From Shewanella algicola (lineage in GTDB: Bacteria > Pseudomonadota > Gammaproteobacteria > Enterobacterales > Shewanellaceae): DNA of 64,000 bases. Location of the stretch: contig NZ_BMQI01000018.1 in NCBI RefSeq assembly GCF_014648035.1, forward strand, positions 23,009 to 87,008. Direction: 5' to 3'. The stretch's first letter is position 1; each line of letters opens with the position of its first letter. Of this stretch, positions 63,319-64,000 are shown one piece after another. The position numbers and the translations under genes are program-made. Below the pieces are notes generated by a model. That model was not told the DNA's origin and did not search any database. It saw only the letters and a program-made list of their open reading frames with translations.

Positions 63319-63838
63319 TATCGCTCCCAAATCAACCAGATAACGTTGAGTTGTATCACTCATAAATCGCGTCATTAATTCGATGGCGTTCTTTTTTTAA
63401 AAAAGCACCACTTTTCTAACCCAGATACTGTATTTGTACTATAGTTAAAGTCTGCCTGAAATTAGTTACAGTCTGCTTAGGCCTTAGGCTTTATATCTAG
63501 GGCTTTTTATCCAGATAGCTTTATTACATAGATTGTTAAAATATTGTGACTATGTATACAAGGTTACAGTGACTATTAGACAGTACTTAATCGAAGTTAC
63601 ACAGTAATCAATCGTTTTTATGTTCGTTAATCATTTAGCGACATCATTCATAACTGTACTTGCTTATCAAGGCTTGTTAATTGCATTAAGAAATCGTAAA
63701 AAACCGAAAGTGACAGTCAACCTAATCCCGAAAGCTCCCAAAAGTTGCTTTTATGTTGTGTTTTTAACCGTTTTTAATGTGTTTTGTTCGAATAGTGTTC
63801 GCTTGAGCTGTTTTGAGATAAAACTATTAAAAAAGGGG
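63319..63838. other. Intergenic region between pssA and the rRNA-type promoters
   Basis: 520 bases, AT-rich. A 75-codon frame at 63620-63847 runs into the promoter, has no ribosome site and is not called. The last 20 bases before P1 (AAACTATTAAAAAAG, about 63824-63838) look like an UP element. Fis sites were not assigned. Confidence 0.45.
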
Positions 63839-63866
63839 TTGCACTAAATCTCATGGTGCCTATAAT
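63839..63866 (+). promoter_or_regulatory. rRNA-type promoter P1
   Basis: -35 TTGCAC (63839-63844), spacer of 16, -10 TATAAT (63861-63866), then discriminator GCGCATCC. The short spacer, the GC-rich discriminator and the UP-like AT tract upstream are features of stringently controlled rRNA promoters. Confidence 0.75.
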
Positions 63867-63972
63867 GCGCATCCACTGACACGGCAGACAGCGAAAGCGG
63901 CCACCGAGTTAGGTTGAATTAAGTGCTTCAAAACACACAATTCAACGGCGAAAAGAAAGTTTGAAAAAACAC

Positions 63973-64000
63973 TTGACGCCAACACGGGAAAGCGTAAAAT
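63973..64000 (+). promoter_or_regulatory. rRNA-type promoter P2 (at window end)
   Basis: -35 TTGACG (63973-63978), spacer of 16, -10 TAAAAT (63995-64000), so the start site lies just outside the window. The leader between P1 and P2 has the inverted pair GTTGAATT (63913-63920) / AATTCAAC (63939-63946). Tandem promoters with short spacers suggest a 16S rRNA gene shortly downstream. Confidence 0.65.

Noticed and set aside
63620..63847. 75-codon frame upstream of the rRNA-type promoters
   Set aside because: No ribosome site, low-complexity hydrophobic product, and it runs into the P1 promoter.
1..64000. CRISPR arrays, insertion sequences, prophage or integron structures
   Set aside because: No regularly spaced repeats, transposase, integrase (other than core XerD) or phage genes were seen by reading.

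Overview
The window is chromosomal DNA from a gammaproteobacterium, almost certainly a Shewanella. The evidence is a stand-alone pentaheme nitrite reductase NrfA next to NarQ/NarP without nrfBCD, a TyrA-like Dyp peroxidase beside a Fur-controlled fbpABC operon, a moderate-to-low G+C content judged by eye, and protein sequences that read as Shewanella orthologues throughout. The species cannot be fixed from the sequence alone. No insertion sequence, prophage, integron or CRISPR array was seen. Nearly all of the window is ordinary core-genome gene content, with a few accessory or orphan genes.

Layout. 1-2.4 kb: 3' part of a periplasmic FkpA-type isomerase, ZntB, YacL. 2.4-6.5 kb: narP and narQ, divergent from nrfA (nitrite ammonification), with a NarP-like 7-2-7 box between them. 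6.5-8.4 kb: glnK-amtB behind a tandem NtrC enhancer. 8.6-11.4 kb: small exported protein, transglutaminase-like/TPR lipoprotein, solute-binding-like protein. 11.7-15.2 kb: aroG, a 58-residue orphan, an Atm1-type ABC exporter. 15.4-18.5 kb: two small orphans, a membrane-anchored FMN glutamate-synthase-like protein, a DUF5610 protein. 18.6-24.5 kb: iron block of fpr, Fur box, fbpABC and a Dyp peroxidase. 24.6-27.6 kb: argR with an ARG box, a broken META/HslJ lipoprotein gene, two GNAT acetyltransferases and two orphans. 27.6-35 kb: metK with met boxes, then tkt-epd-pgk-fbaA. 35-43.5 kb: MATE exporter, DUF481 protein, a ToxR/ToxS-like membrane regulator pair, a large orphan membrane protein, a GGDEF-degenerate sensor and a TatD-linked radical SAM protein. 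43.6-50.4 kb: RND pump with adaptor, srmB, trmN. 50.9-56 kb: brnQ and xerD-dsbC-recJ. 56.1-63.3 kb: tRNA-Phe, bamD, rluD-pgeF-clpB, a DUF4124 protein, pssA. The last 160 bases carry two strong tandem promoters typical of an rRNA operon that should start just outside the window.

How the genes connect. Several regulatory circuits can be read from DNA sites beside their targets: NarP upstream of nrfA, NtrC/sigma-54 upstream of glnK-amtB, Fur upstream of fbpABC, ArgR upstream of argR, MetJ upstream of metK, and sigma-32 upstream of clpB. The metabolic block metK/tkt/epd/pgk/fbaA links central carbon flow to erythrose-4-phosphate, which feeds both AroG and pyridoxal phosphate synthesis. The bamD/rluD-pgeF-clpB/pssA/rrn neighbourhood resembles that of E. 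coli, although its PssA is of a different protein family. I did not find a convincing new defence or biosynthetic system. The best candidates for undescribed biology are the ToxRS-like pair with its unknown neighbour (37.7-40.5 kb), the transglutaminase-like lipoprotein (9.1-10.3 kb) and the small orphan proteins.
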